Positions 16,692 through 24,086 of a stretch of 38,984 nucleotides of DNA are shown here, one piece after another. This DNA is from Bordetella parapertussis (GTDB taxonomy: Bacteria; Pseudomonadota; Gammaproteobacteria; Burkholderiales; SG8-41): assembly GCA_945870465.1 (NCBI GenBank), contig CAMBSS010000018.1:1-38984 (forward strand), written 5' to 3'. Positions within the stretch are counted from its first letter, which is position 1, and every line of letters starts with the position of its first letter. The notes beneath the pieces were generated by a model. That model had not been told where the DNA came from. It saw only the letters and a list, made by a program, of their open reading frames with translations, and did not search any database. A program made the position numbers and the translations under genes.

Positions 16692-17384
16692 TCAGGGGTT
16701 AGTCGTGCGATCGACACAGGAATTGTCGAACTCTTTTGCGCCCCGTGTCCCGGCCAGGGTTCCGGCAGGGCCGTCTACATAGCCGCCGACCGAGCACTTG
16801 ATCCCGGCGCCGCCGTTATTTTGCCCCGTATCCGTCCGATTCGGTCCGTCTTTGCGCGGCTCGCTGCTGAAATTGACGCCGCTGTTGTAGCTGACGGTGA
16901 TGGCGTCGCCGCCATTAGCGGCCGATGCGAAATTCAATCGGCCGGGGCGCGCTTGGGCGAGTTTGATCAGCTCGCGCACATTGGTCACCGGCAGGGAAGG
17001 GTGGCACACCAAGAGCGTCGCGTATTCGCCTATCATCGCGATGGGCGTTAAATCGCGCTGAAAATTGAATTGCTTGTGCGTGAGCGTGACGACGATCAGC
17101 CCCGAACCTGCCACGACCAGCGTATAGCCGTCGGGCGCGGATCGCGCGACATACTCGCCGCCCGCCAGACCGCCGCCGCCGGCGCGGTTTTCAACCACCA
17201 CGGATTGTCCCAGGCTTTCCGTCATGTATTTGCCGACGTAGCGCGCCAGCGTGTCGTTGCCGCCGCCCGGCGCCAGCGGAACCACCAGCCGTATGGGTTT
17301 CGCCGGATAGTTTTGCGCGTGCGCAACGGAGCAAGCGCCGAGCGCGCAAAATACGGCGAGCAAAAACCCGGGGGCTGCCTTCAT
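16692..17384 (-). pseudogene. Bug-family binding protein with replaced C-terminal half
   Basis: Residues 1-164 are a normal Bug/TctC protein. They show a signal peptide ending SVAHAQ, the core NYPAKPIRLVVPLAPGGGND, VVENRAGGGG, PDGYTLVVAG, and VRELIKLAQARPGRLNFASA. After FASAANGG the family pattern stops. The remaining ~65 residues (DAITVSYNSGVNFSSEPRKD...) have no Bug motif: PYKG, LPDVPT and the second lobe are all missing. At 230 residues it is about 90 short of the usual 320, so it cannot form the two-lobed binding cleft. The junction suggests recombination into foreign sequence rather than a simple frameshift. It starts 26 bp after the NHL gene. A real but novel short protein is less likely. 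Confidence 0.75.
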
Positions 17385-17410
17385 GAATCGCTCGCTCTAA
17401 CGCGCAGCGG

Positions 17411-18400
17411 TTACGCGAGCGAAAACTTCTGGAACGTGTGGCAATCCTCGGCCACGCGGCCGCGGTTTACCGCGAAAGTCCAGGTGACTTCGCTCACGTA
17501 AAGAGCGTTCTTCGAATCGAGCGCAAGCCCGTGGGGTGCGGCGAAACTGCCGGGTGCTTCGGCCTGCGGCGTGCCCCAGCGCGCGAGCATTTTGCCGTTT
17601 TTGTCGTAGATGCTCATGCGTGCGTGGCGGGTTTTGTCTTTGGTGATCTTGCCCAGCGGGCCGAACGAAGTGTCGCCTTCGTACCACGCGAGTTCCGTCA
17701 CGTAGGCGCGGCCCAGCGAATCGAAACAGAGGTGCGTGGGGCGCTGGGTGTCGGTCCACTCGCGCAGGTATTCGCCGTCCGGCGTGAAGATCTGTATGCG
17801 GTCGGCCTCGCGGTCGCATACGTAAACCAGGCCTTCGGCGTCGATCGCGATGCCGTGCGGCAGATGGAACTGGCCGGGGCCTTTGCCGGGCTCGCCCCAC
17901 GAGCGCTTCAACTCGCCCTTCGGCGAAAATATGTGCACGCGCGCATTGCCGTAGCCGTCGCTGATATAGATGTCGCCGTTGAGGCCGATCGCGACATTGG
18001 TGGGGCGGTTAAACGGGCCGGCGGGGCGTTTGATGCTGGCGACGGTCTTGCCGTCGTAACCCGTGTCCGACGGCGTATTGAGGACGCCCATCGTCATCAG
18101 CAATTTTCCTTCGGGCGTGAACTGGCGCACGGTGTGATTGCCGTCGTCGGTGGCGAAGATGGTGCCGTTAGGTGCGATGTAGATGCCGTGCGTGCGGTGC
18201 GAGAACATGCCTTCGCCCCACGAACGTTTGAAATTGCCCTGGTTATCGTAAATGATGACAGGATGGTCGCCGCGGCAGATGAGAAACACGCGGTCCTCCT
18301 GGTCGACGGCCACGCCCGCCACGTCGCGATGCGCCCAGCCCTTGGGAAGCTGCTCCCAACCTTCGACGACGGAATATTTTATTGTGTCGGACTGTGCCAT
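17411..18400 (-). CDS. NHL-repeat beta-propeller protein, peptidyl-hydroxyglycine lyase-like
   Basis: This 329-residue protein is built of NHL repeats: FSHRTHGIYIAPNGTIFATDDGN, FNRPTNVAIGLNGDIYISDGYGN, FHLPHGIAIDAEGLVYVCDREAD and FAAPHGLALDSKNALYVSEV, each followed by an RVHIFSP-like strand. That gives a six-bladed propeller. It resembles the bacterial proteins named peptidyl-alpha-hydroxyglycine alpha-amidating lyase-like, but catalysis in bacteria is unproven. No signal peptide is seen, so it is probably cytoplasmic. GGGAGG precedes the ATG at 18400. In this lineage such propellers often sit with Bug genes in catabolic loci, and here a truncated Bug gene follows 26 bp downstream, which suggests a former operon. 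Confidence 0.88.
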   Translation of the reverse strand: MAQSDTIKYSVVEGWEQLPKGWAHRDVAGVAVDQEDRVFLICRGDHPVIIYDNQGNFKRSWGEGMFSHRTHGIYIAPNGTIFATDDGNHTVRQFTPEGKLLMTMGVLNTPSDTGYDGKTVASIKRPAGPFNRPTNVAIGLNGDIYISDGYGNARVHIFSPKGELKRSWGEPGKGPGQFHLPHGIAIDAEGLVYVCDREADRIQIFTPDGEYLREWTDTQRPTHLCFDSLGRAYVTELAWYEGDTSFGPLGKITKDKTRHARMSIYDKNGKMLARWGTPQAEAPGSFAAPHGLALDSKNALYVSEVTWTFAVNRGRVAEDCHTFQKFSLA

Positions 18401-18411
18401 GCCGGCCTCCC

Positions 18412-18524
18412 TGGGTGATGAGTGATGGGCGATGCGCCAAGGGTGAAGTTACTCATTCCCCATTGCCCATACCCCATTGCGGGATCACTTTTTTTTGATC
18501 TTATCTGCGTTCATCTGCGGCCCA
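18412..18524. repeat. Mixed intergenic repeats: gggtgatgag inverted pair and solitary ccgcagat arm
   Basis: gggtgatgagtgatgggcgatgc (from 18412) is partly complementary to attccccattgcccatacc (around 18451-18472), forming an imperfect hairpin. Further on, atctgcgttcatctgcgg (near 18497-18524) is a single arm of the family paired elsewhere at 11607, 15721 and 21029. Both lie in the divergent gap between the NHL gene and the next Bug gene. Confidence 0.65.
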
Positions 18525-18615
18525 AACTGTTTTTATGACCGCTTCTGGTATAGATTACGGCCTAGAGGTTAAAACAGCCGGGCGTCTTTAACAATCGTCC
18601 GCCGAAGGAGGAGTA

Positions 18616-19599
18616 ATGTTTGATTATTTTCGCTTGATTGTGCGCGCGCTGGCTCTGCTGACGTTTGCTGCGCCCGCATTGGCGGCGCAAACCGCAGGCG
18701 ACTATCCAAACCGTTCGATACGTCTGGTCGTGCCGTTCGTTGCGGGCGGTAGCACCGACATCGTCGCGCGCTTGGTCGCGCAGAAGTTGACCGAGGCGTG
18801 GGACAAGCAGGTCGTGGTTGACAACCGTTCCGGCGCCAACGGCGCGATCGGCATGGAGATCGTCGCGCGTGCCACACCGGACGGCCATACGCTGGTGCTC
18901 GGCTATATCGCCAATCTCGGCACCGGGCCTGCATTGAATCCAAAATTGCCGTACGACGCGATCAAGGATTTCGCGCCCATCTCCCATATCGTCTCGGCGC
19001 CCAGTATCGCCGTCATCCATCCGGGCATCGCCGCGAAGAACCTGCAGGAATTGCTGGCACTCGCGCGCGTGAAGCCCGGCGCCATCGCTTTCGGCACTTC
19101 GGCGATCGGCAGCATCGGCCACCTGACGGGCGAACTGCTCAACCGCTTGGCCAAAGTCCAGATGACGCATGTGCCGTACAAGGGCGGCGGGCAGGCGGTG
19201 ATCGACGTCGTCGCCGGCCAGATCCCGATGGTGATCATCGGCATGACGGCGGCGAGCCCGCACGTGCGGTCCGGACGGCTGCGCGCGATTGCGACGACGG
19301 GTGCGACGCGCTCGTTCGCGTTTCCCGAGGTGCCGACGATAGCGGAGCAGGGCTTTCCCGGCTTCTCGGCGGACGCGTGGTACGGCCTGCTCACGACAGC
19401 CGGCACGCCGCGGCCCATCGTCGACAAGCTCAACGCCGAAGTCGTCCGCATCATGAAGACGCCCGAAGCGAAGGAGCGCATGGCCAACGTCGGTTTCGAA
19501 ATCGTCGGCAGTAGCCCTGCCGAATTCGCCAAGCTGATCCGCGAAGAAATTCCACGCTGGACCAAGATCGTGCGCGAGGGAAATATCCGCGCGGAGTAA
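18616..19599 (+). CDS. Bug/TctC-family substrate-binding protein
   Basis: This 327-residue protein has a signal peptide (IVRALALLTFAAPALAAQ) and all Bug landmarks: YPNRSIRLVVPFVAGGSTDI, VVDNRSGANGAIGMEI, PDGHTLVLG, GHLTGELLN, MTHVPYKGGGQAVIDVVAG, SGRLRAIATTG, FPEVPTIAEQGFPGF and DAWYGLLTTAGTPRP. Bug proteins bind carboxylates in a two-lobed periplasmic cleft through backbone atoms and ordered water. They normally feed the tripartite tricarboxylate transporter TctAB, but no tctA or tctB gene is present here, so this one is an orphan receptor. The ribosome site GAAGGAGGAG is strong. It converges on an alpha/beta hydrolase gene 34 bp downstream. Confidence 0.96.
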   Translation: MFDYFRLIVRALALLTFAAPALAAQTAGDYPNRSIRLVVPFVAGGSTDIVARLVAQKLTEAWDKQVVVDNRSGANGAIGMEIVARATPDGHTLVLGYIANLGTGPALNPKLPYDAIKDFAPISHIVSAPSIAVIHPGIAAKNLQELLALARVKPGAIAFGTSAIGSIGHLTGELLNRLAKVQMTHVPYKGGGQAVIDVVAGQIPMVIIGMTAASPHVRSGRLRAIATTGATRSFAFPEVPTIAEQGFPGFSADAWYGLLTTAGTPRPIVDKLNAEVVRIMKTPEAKERMANVGFEIVGSSPAEFAKLIREEIPRWTKIVREGNIRAE

Positions 19600-19633
19600 G
19601 CCGCGGCAGGTCGGGAATTCCGGTTAATCAACC

Positions 19634-20437
19634 TTACTTTTTCTTGCGACCGCGCCGCGCGATAAAGTCGAGCGTCGCTTTCGCGCACTCGTCGGGAGCG
19701 ACCGCCGCTGTGTGATAACCGTCGACCTTGATGGCGACGAGCTCGGAGTCGGGAATCTTTTTCTGGTAGGCCCTGAATTCCGCAATGCGACGGCGCTTGG
19801 TGTCATTGGCGATGACGAGCGTGGGGCAGCGCACGTTTTTCAGTTCCGGATTGAGATCGACGCCGCCAACCCAGTTCACATAGGCGTGTCCGGTAGACAC
19901 CGCGGTCTTGCCCATCAGGTCTACCCACCAGTCGACGCCGCGCGGCGGCATCTTGCTGCCGAGGCGCCCGCCCATGGTCCAGCGCGACCAGCTGCGCATG
20001 CCAAAACGGTCCATGTGGTCGAGCCAGCCGGGAACGGTGGGGCCTTTGACCGGCGAGCACACCAGCGTGACGGTCTTGACGAGGTGGGGATGTAGCATCG
20101 CGAGCTTCAGCACCGGCATGCCGCCGCTCTTGCCGCCGACGATGTGCACCGGCGCATGCGGCGACAACGCGGCGATCACGCGCGCCATGTCGTCAGCGAA
20201 GAGCTCGGACGTGAATTCGAAATCAGCGGGCACAGCACCCGTCTTGCCGAAGCCGCGCTGGTCGTAGCGGATGACGCGGTACTTGCGCGAGAAATGCGGC
20301 ACCCATGCGCGCCACGCTTCGGTGCTCTCGGTGAAGCCGTGCACGAACAGCACCGTCTCGGATTCTGCCCACGCATCGGTGTGGTCGTCGATTTTGTAAT
20401 AGATTTTGAAGTCGGGGTCGAGATCGAGAAATGGCAC
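19634..20437 (-). CDS. Alpha/beta hydrolase
   Basis: This 267-residue protein carries LFVHGFTESTEAWRAWVPHF as the oxyanion loop and VIRYDQRGFGKT. The nucleophile elbow VHIVGGKSGGMPVLKLAM has Ser in GxSxG form. CPTLVIANDTKRR is the acid strand and IKVDGYHTAAVAPDECAKAT holds the catalytic His. It is a typical cytoplasmic esterase, lactonase or C-C hydrolase. It starts with GTG (20437), preceded by TGAGGAAA. The tail is strongly basic (RRGRKKK). It converges on the Bug gene 18616-19599 and stands alone on this strand. Confidence 0.9.
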   Translation of the reverse strand: MPFLDLDPDFKIYYKIDDHTDAWAESETVLFVHGFTESTEAWRAWVPHFSRKYRVIRYDQRGFGKTGAVPADFEFTSELFADDMARVIAALSPHAPVHIVGGKSGGMPVLKLAMLHPHLVKTVTLVCSPVKGPTVPGWLDHMDRFGMRSWSRWTMGGRLGSKMPPRGVDWWVDLMGKTAVSTGHAYVNWVGGVDLNPELKNVRCPTLVIANDTKRRRIAEFRAYQKKIPDSELVAIKVDGYHTAAVAPDECAKATLDFIARRGRKKK

Positions 20438-20540
20438 GGAATTTCCTCAGATTGGGCAGGCGCGAACGCGCGCTGCGGTTTCGTGCGATTCTACCTTGTG
20501 CGCGATGGAGCGCTCAACTTGGTGCGCGAAGAACTGCAAG

Positions 20541-20709
20541 ATTGAACCGCAAAGGACGCGAAGGACGCGAAGGACGCGAAGGACGCAAAGGAGCCCCGAA
20601 TTCAAGATATGGATCTGAGAGGCGAGCGCATCAATCCGTATCTCAAAAATTGTGGCGAATGGCGTTTCGAACTATCCCGAAGTTCTCCTTCGCGTCCCTC
20701 GCGGTTCAA
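20541..20709. repeat. Inverted repeat with 9-bp tandem units (ggacgcgaa)
   Basis: ttgaaccgc leads into four tandem 9-mers at 20554-20589: ggacgcgaa three times, then ggacgcaaa. The complementary arm ccttcgcgtccctcgcggttcaa occurs at 20687-20709. The ~90 bp between the arms has no gene. The unit resembles the ggacgcgaag dispersed repeats seen between genes of several betaproteobacteria. Confidence 0.85.
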
Positions 20710-20761
20710 GATCTTCGCACTACCGGGTAAGCGGCGTGTCAGCATTTCGCTGTGATAGACT

Positions 20762-20989
20762 TTGTGCCCACGCTGCGCGCTGATCGGACCAAAGGGCATG
20801 ACTGCAGAGCAAATCGCGTATTGGGAAGGACTGATGGCGAAAGTGGCGGCGCAGGAAAAATGGCAGCGCGACCTCGACCAGAATGCGCTGACGCCCGCTT
20901 ATATGAATGCCGAAGCGACCCGCAAGCTAATGACGCAGCAAGCGGATACATTGGGCGCGATCCTGGCCGACCTCGGGCTGGCGAAGTAA
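20762..20989 (+). pseudogene. C-terminal remnant of a Bug/TctC-family protein
   Basis: From 20798 the frame encodes MTAEQIAYWEGLMAKVAAQ, then KWQRDLDQNALTPAYMNAEA, RKLMTQQADTLGAILADLGLAK and a stop. This matches the last ~65 residues of Bug proteins of the subgroup with AEQVAYW...LTDLGLAK endings. The upstream two thirds (signal, YPxKPI, PDGYT, PYKG) are missing, and the left side runs into the inverted repeat at 20541-20709. It is therefore a 5'-deleted remnant. Expression as a small protein is possible but unlikely, as no ribosome site is seen. Confidence 0.75.
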
Positions 20990-21028
20990 GTCTCTGCCAG
21001 GACTCAATTCAAAGCATAAAGCGACAAG

Positions 21029-21168
21029 CAGCCGCAGATGAACGCTGATAAACGCGGATGAGAATCAAAGTACGAAAGCAATAATACGCCTAGGATTTCC
21101 GGAGCTCTTGATAGTTGTATCTTTTAATTTGACCTTATCTGTGTTCATCCGCGTTTATCTGTGGTTCC
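21029..21168. repeat. Inverted repeat pair, ccgcagat-type family
   Basis: The left arm (21029-21060) has gccgcagatgaacgctgat, then aaacgcggatg. The right arm (21133-21168) has atctgtgttcatccgcgttt, then atctgtggttcc. Each arm carries two tandem half-units. This is the third pair of the family in the window. Confidence 0.85.
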
Positions 21169-21214
21169 AAACTTTTTTTAAGGCAGCTTCGAATAATTTT
21201 GAGGGAGAAATAAT

Positions 21215-22015
21215 ATGGCTGGCACGGCATTGATCAAGAATGCAGTAAAAGAACTTTTCAAGGCGGACAAGGTTGCGCTGGGCATGATCGCGCGGATCGC
21301 GCGTTCCGGAGACATCGCGCGCATTGCGAAGACGACCGGGCACGATTTCGTTTTTGTCGACGGCCAGCATGCGCTGTACTCGGTCGAGACTACCGGGCAC
21401 ATAGCGCAGGCAGCGCTGGGCTGCGGCGTGGTGCCGATGGCGCGCGTGCGCAGTTGCGACGATCCGGATACGCAGGTGCTGCTGGACAACGGCATCATGG
21501 GCATCGTGTTCCCCGACATCAACACCGCCGACGAGGCGAAGCGCGCGGTGAGTCGCGCCAAGTTCCCGCCTATCGGCAAGCGCTCGGTCTCGGGCAGTTA
21601 CACGATGTTCGATTTTCGCACCGTATCGACGAGCGATGCTGTCACTGCGCTCAACGAGGCTACGCTGGTGGTGTGCATGGTGGAAACCGCCGAAGGGCTG
21701 GAGAACGTCGATGCCATCGCGGCGGTGGAAGGTGTCGATGTCGTCCACGTCGGCTCCAACGACTTGATGACCTCGCTCGGCAAGCCGGGACAGTACGGCA
21801 CGCCGACGCATATCGCGGCGCTCGACAAAGTGTTTGCCGCGGCCAAGAAGCACGGCAAAATCGCCGGCATCGGCGGCGACCGTAACCTGGAGCGCCAGAT
21901 GGAATTCATCCGCAAGGGCGCGCGTTTTCTCACCACCAACAGCGATATTGCTTTCATGACGGCCGAAGCCTCTCGCGTGACTGGCGAATTGCGCAAGGCG
22001 CTCGGCAAGGCATGA
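21215..22015 (+). CDS. HpcH/HpaI-family class II aldolase
   Basis: This 266-residue protein has the HpcH/HpaI barrel signature: FVFVDGQHALYSVET with the catalytic His52 (the usual D-x-E-H reads D-G-Q-H here), VPMARVRSCDD with the pyruvate-binding Arg, MVETAEGLENVD with the metal ligand Glu157, and VHVGSNDLMTSLG with Asp183. Members cleave 2-keto-4-hydroxy acids to pyruvate and an aldehyde, using Mg or Mn. The Glu-to-Gln change next to the catalytic His occurs in side branches and may alter substrate choice. GAGGGAGAAATAAT lies before the ATG. The stop overlaps the next Bug gene by 4 bp (ATGA), so the two are an operon, and the Bug protein may deliver this pathway's substrate. Confidence 0.92.
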   Translation: MAGTALIKNAVKELFKADKVALGMIARIARSGDIARIAKTTGHDFVFVDGQHALYSVETTGHIAQAALGCGVVPMARVRSCDDPDTQVLLDNGIMGIVFPDINTADEAKRAVSRAKFPPIGKRSVSGSYTMFDFRTVSTSDAVTALNEATLVVCMVETAEGLENVDAIAAVEGVDVVHVGSNDLMTSLGKPGQYGTPTHIAALDKVFAAAKKHGKIAGIGGDRNLERQMEFIRKGARFLTTNSDIAFMTAEASRVTGELRKALGKA

Positions 22016-22980
22016 GCGTAATACGCGTCGTCGTCGTAGCGGGCGTGCTGGCACTCTCGGCGCTGCACGCTTACGCCGCCGACAAATTTCCATCACGGCC
22101 GATTCGCATGATAGTACCGACGGGCGCGGGCGGCGTGACCGACGTGCTCGGGCGCGTCGTCGCGCATCGGCTGGGTGAAAGCCTCGGCCAGCAGGTCGTC
22201 ATCGACAACCGGCCGGGTGCCAGCGGCATCGTCGGTTCGCAGATCGTCGCCGGCGCGCCGCCTGACGGCTACACGCTGCTGATGGTGTTCCCGACGCACG
22301 TGGTGAATCCGTTTTTGTTTTCGTCCATGCCCTACGACACGGTCAAAGCGTTTGCGCCGATTACCATTGTGAGCACGGTGTCGCTGCTGCTCACCGTTAA
22401 CCCGGAACTCCCGGTTAAATCGACGCAGGAATTAATTGCGTATGCGAAAGCCAATCCGGGTAAATTGAATTACGGCACCGTCGGCAGCGGCAGTCTCGGC
22501 CATCTTGGCGCTGAGCTCTTCCGCTCGATGTCTGGCACGCGCATGACGCAGGTGCCATACAAAGGCAGCCCGCAGATACTGGCCGCGCTGATCGGCGGCG
22601 AAATTAATATGTATATGATCGCATCGATCAGCGGCGCGATGCCGCAGATCAAATCCGGCCGTATGCGCGCGCTGGGTGTAAGCACGAAACAGCCGCTGCC
22701 CGTGCTGCCCAATGTGCCGCCGATTGCGGATGCGCTGCCGGGTTACGAGGCGCGCGGCTGGAACGGCATACTGGCGCCGGCCGGCACGCCGAAGGCCATC
22801 ATCGAACGGCTGCACGCGGAAATCGCCAGGATCGTGCGCTCGCCGGAATTCGCGCAGAACCTCATCAATGAAGGTGCTACCGCGGTGGGCAATACGCCAG
22901 CGGAATTCGACGCCGTGATCCGCGCCGACATGAAAAAGTGGGCCGTGGTCATCAAGGACGCCGGGATAAAGGGCGAGTAG
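22012..22980 (+). CDS. Bug/TctC-family substrate-binding protein
   Basis: This 322-residue protein has the signal peptide MSVIRVVVVAGVLALSALHA and the Bug landmarks FPSRPIRMIVPTGAGGVTDV, VIDNRPGASGIVG, PDGYTLLMVF, GHLGAELFRSMSG, MTQVPYKGSPQILAALIGG, SGRMRALGVST, LPNVPPIADALPGY and GWNGILAPAGTPKA. The PYKG-following loop (SPQILAALIGG) differs from the usual GxPAxxDLLGG, which may affect ligand choice. It overlaps the aldolase gene by 4 bp and has no independent ribosome site in the gap, pointing to coupled translation. No TctAB partner is present. Confidence 0.95.
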   Translation: MSVIRVVVVAGVLALSALHAYAADKFPSRPIRMIVPTGAGGVTDVLGRVVAHRLGESLGQQVVIDNRPGASGIVGSQIVAGAPPDGYTLLMVFPTHVVNPFLFSSMPYDTVKAFAPITIVSTVSLLLTVNPELPVKSTQELIAYAKANPGKLNYGTVGSGSLGHLGAELFRSMSGTRMTQVPYKGSPQILAALIGGEINMYMIASISGAMPQIKSGRMRALGVSTKQPLPVLPNVPPIADALPGYEARGWNGILAPAGTPKAIIERLHAEIARIVRSPEFAQNLINEGATAVGNTPAEFDAVIRADMKKWAVVIKDAGIKGE

Positions 22981-22984
22981 TCAC

Positions 22985-23021
22985 AACGTAGGGTGGGCAA
23001 CAAAGTTGCCCACCCTACGTT
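22985..23021. repeat. Perfect 17-bp-stem hairpin
   Basis: aacgtagggtgggcaac (22985-23001), loop aaa, then gttgcccaccctacgtt (23005-23021) form a perfect stem just after the Bug gene's stop. It could stop transcription or protect the mRNA 3' end. A long T tract is missing, so it is not a canonical intrinsic terminator. Similar gtagggtgggcaac hairpins occur as dispersed repeats in many bacteria. Confidence 0.9.
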
Positions 23022-23065
23022 ATTGATTATTTCGTCGTTCCGGCGCAGGCGGGAACCCAGGCGAC

Positions 23066-23396
23066 TCAAAATCGCCTGTACACCCGCCGCATCAGATCGT
23101 TCAGCGCGGGCGCTGCGCCTTTATACGGGATGTGCGTCAGTTCGCCACCGGCAGCGCCGGGTTGATGATCAGCACCAGCGGCAGATCGGCGAGGTGCATG
23201 ACGTGGATGAAATCTTTCACCGGTTCGTAGGCGGATTTCGCGTTGCGCGCAGGCGCAATCGCGATCTGCGAGCCGCCCGGCGTGAACGGCACCAGCAGCC
23301 GGATTGACTTGGTGGGATAGGTCGTGGCATTGCGCGTGCTCTGCGCATGGGCGCCGGCGGCCACAACGAAAAAGGCCGCTGCGCACGCAGCGGCTC
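23066..23396 (-). pseudogene. Degraded Bug/TctC-family gene with deletions and frameshift
   Basis: Reading leftward from about 23394, one frame gives a signal-like AAAFFVVAAGAHAQ, then TYPTKSIRLLVPFTPGGSQI, the normal Bug start. It jumps straight to YEPVKDFIHVMHLADLPLVL and INPALPVAN, so about 60 residues (the VVDNRxGA and PDGYT parts) are lost. A frame change then gives GELTHIPYKGAAPALNDLM before the piece ends. The second lobe is absent. It is clearly a dead gene with at least one internal deletion, one frameshift and a 3' deletion. A TGA lies immediately before the signal region and no start codon with a ribosome site remains. Confidence 0.85.
23369..23394 (-). terminator. Candidate intrinsic terminator downstream of the cupin gene
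   Basis: On the minus strand gccgctgcg, loop tg, cgcagcggc, then cttttt form a GC-rich hairpin followed by five T, about 75 bases after the cupin stop. The same bases also encode the signal-peptide remnant of the Bug pseudogene, so the hairpin could be coincidental. Confidence 0.5.
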
Positions 23397-23468
23397 ATGT
23401 GATATGCAATATGAGCTGCGAAAAGCTTTTGTGTTCAGTCGCTGTTTTTCGCGTCCATAGTGCCGAAC

Positions 23469-23969
23469 TTACACCGGTTCGAACTTGAACCGTTTCACCT
23501 TTTCCATGTTGGTGCCTTCGATGCGCAAGAGGCGCGTGGGGCCGGTGCGGCTCGGCGAATGCAGGTCGCCTTCGTTGTAAACGTGCGCGATGCCCGGCGT
23601 GAGTTTGTACTTCGACTTGTGCTTGACCTTGCCCGGTTTGTCGGCGCTTGCCGGGCTGACAAGTTCCCAGTCGGACATTGCGGTTTCGCCCGCGATCTGG
23701 CCGTAGATCGCCCAGGAGTGCGCGTGATCGTGCGGCGAGCTTTCCTTCGGCCCTTTGTATTGATGAGCCAGCACGCAGAAGCCGAGTTCCGGATCTTCGT
23801 AGATGATCTTGCGCTCGGGCGTGTTGTCGTCGAAGTTGGCTTTGATGAACGCGTCGTCCGTGAGGACTTCTTTCACCAGAGCGCAGACTTTCTGGCGGCC
23901 GGCGGGACCGGGTTCGGCTTTGAGCGCGGCGCGGCAGGCGATGCCGAATTGTTCGACTGTTTGGGGCAT
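23469..23969 (-). CDS. Cupin-fold protein, cysteine-dioxygenase-like
   Basis: This 166-residue protein has the cupin metal motif SPHDHAHSWAIYGQIAGET (two His separated by one residue) and a second half-motif GIAHVYNEGDLHSPSRTGPT, whose His would complete the three-His site as in cysteine dioxygenase-type thiol dioxygenases. The N-terminal helices (MPQTVEQFGIACRAALKAE) also fit that family. The reaction is unproven; oxidation or isomerisation of a small substrate with Fe(II) is likely. GGAGGA lies just upstream of the ATG. It is monocistronic, next to a Bug pseudogene downstream and a 3-hydroxyacid dehydrogenase upstream on the same strand 118 bp away. Confidence 0.8.
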   Translation of the reverse strand: MPQTVEQFGIACRAALKAEPGPAGRQKVCALVKEVLTDDAFIKANFDDNTPERKIIYEDPELGFCVLAHQYKGPKESSPHDHAHSWAIYGQIAGETAMSDWELVSPASADKPGKVKHKSKYKLTPGIAHVYNEGDLHSPSRTGPTRLLRIEGTNMEKVKRFKFEPV

Positions 23970-24086
23970 GGTGTTCCTCCTTCAGATTACAGGGGTTGGT
24001 GCGCATGGGCATCGGCGATGATGCTCTGCAAGTGAAACTATAGCCCAAATTCCGGATGTTGTTGCAACGGTTGGGGCGCGGCGTTT

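Noticed and set aside
20554..20589. Four 9-bp tandem repeats as a CRISPR-like array
   Set aside because: Units are adjacent with no spacers and too short for CRISPR repeats, and no cas gene is present.
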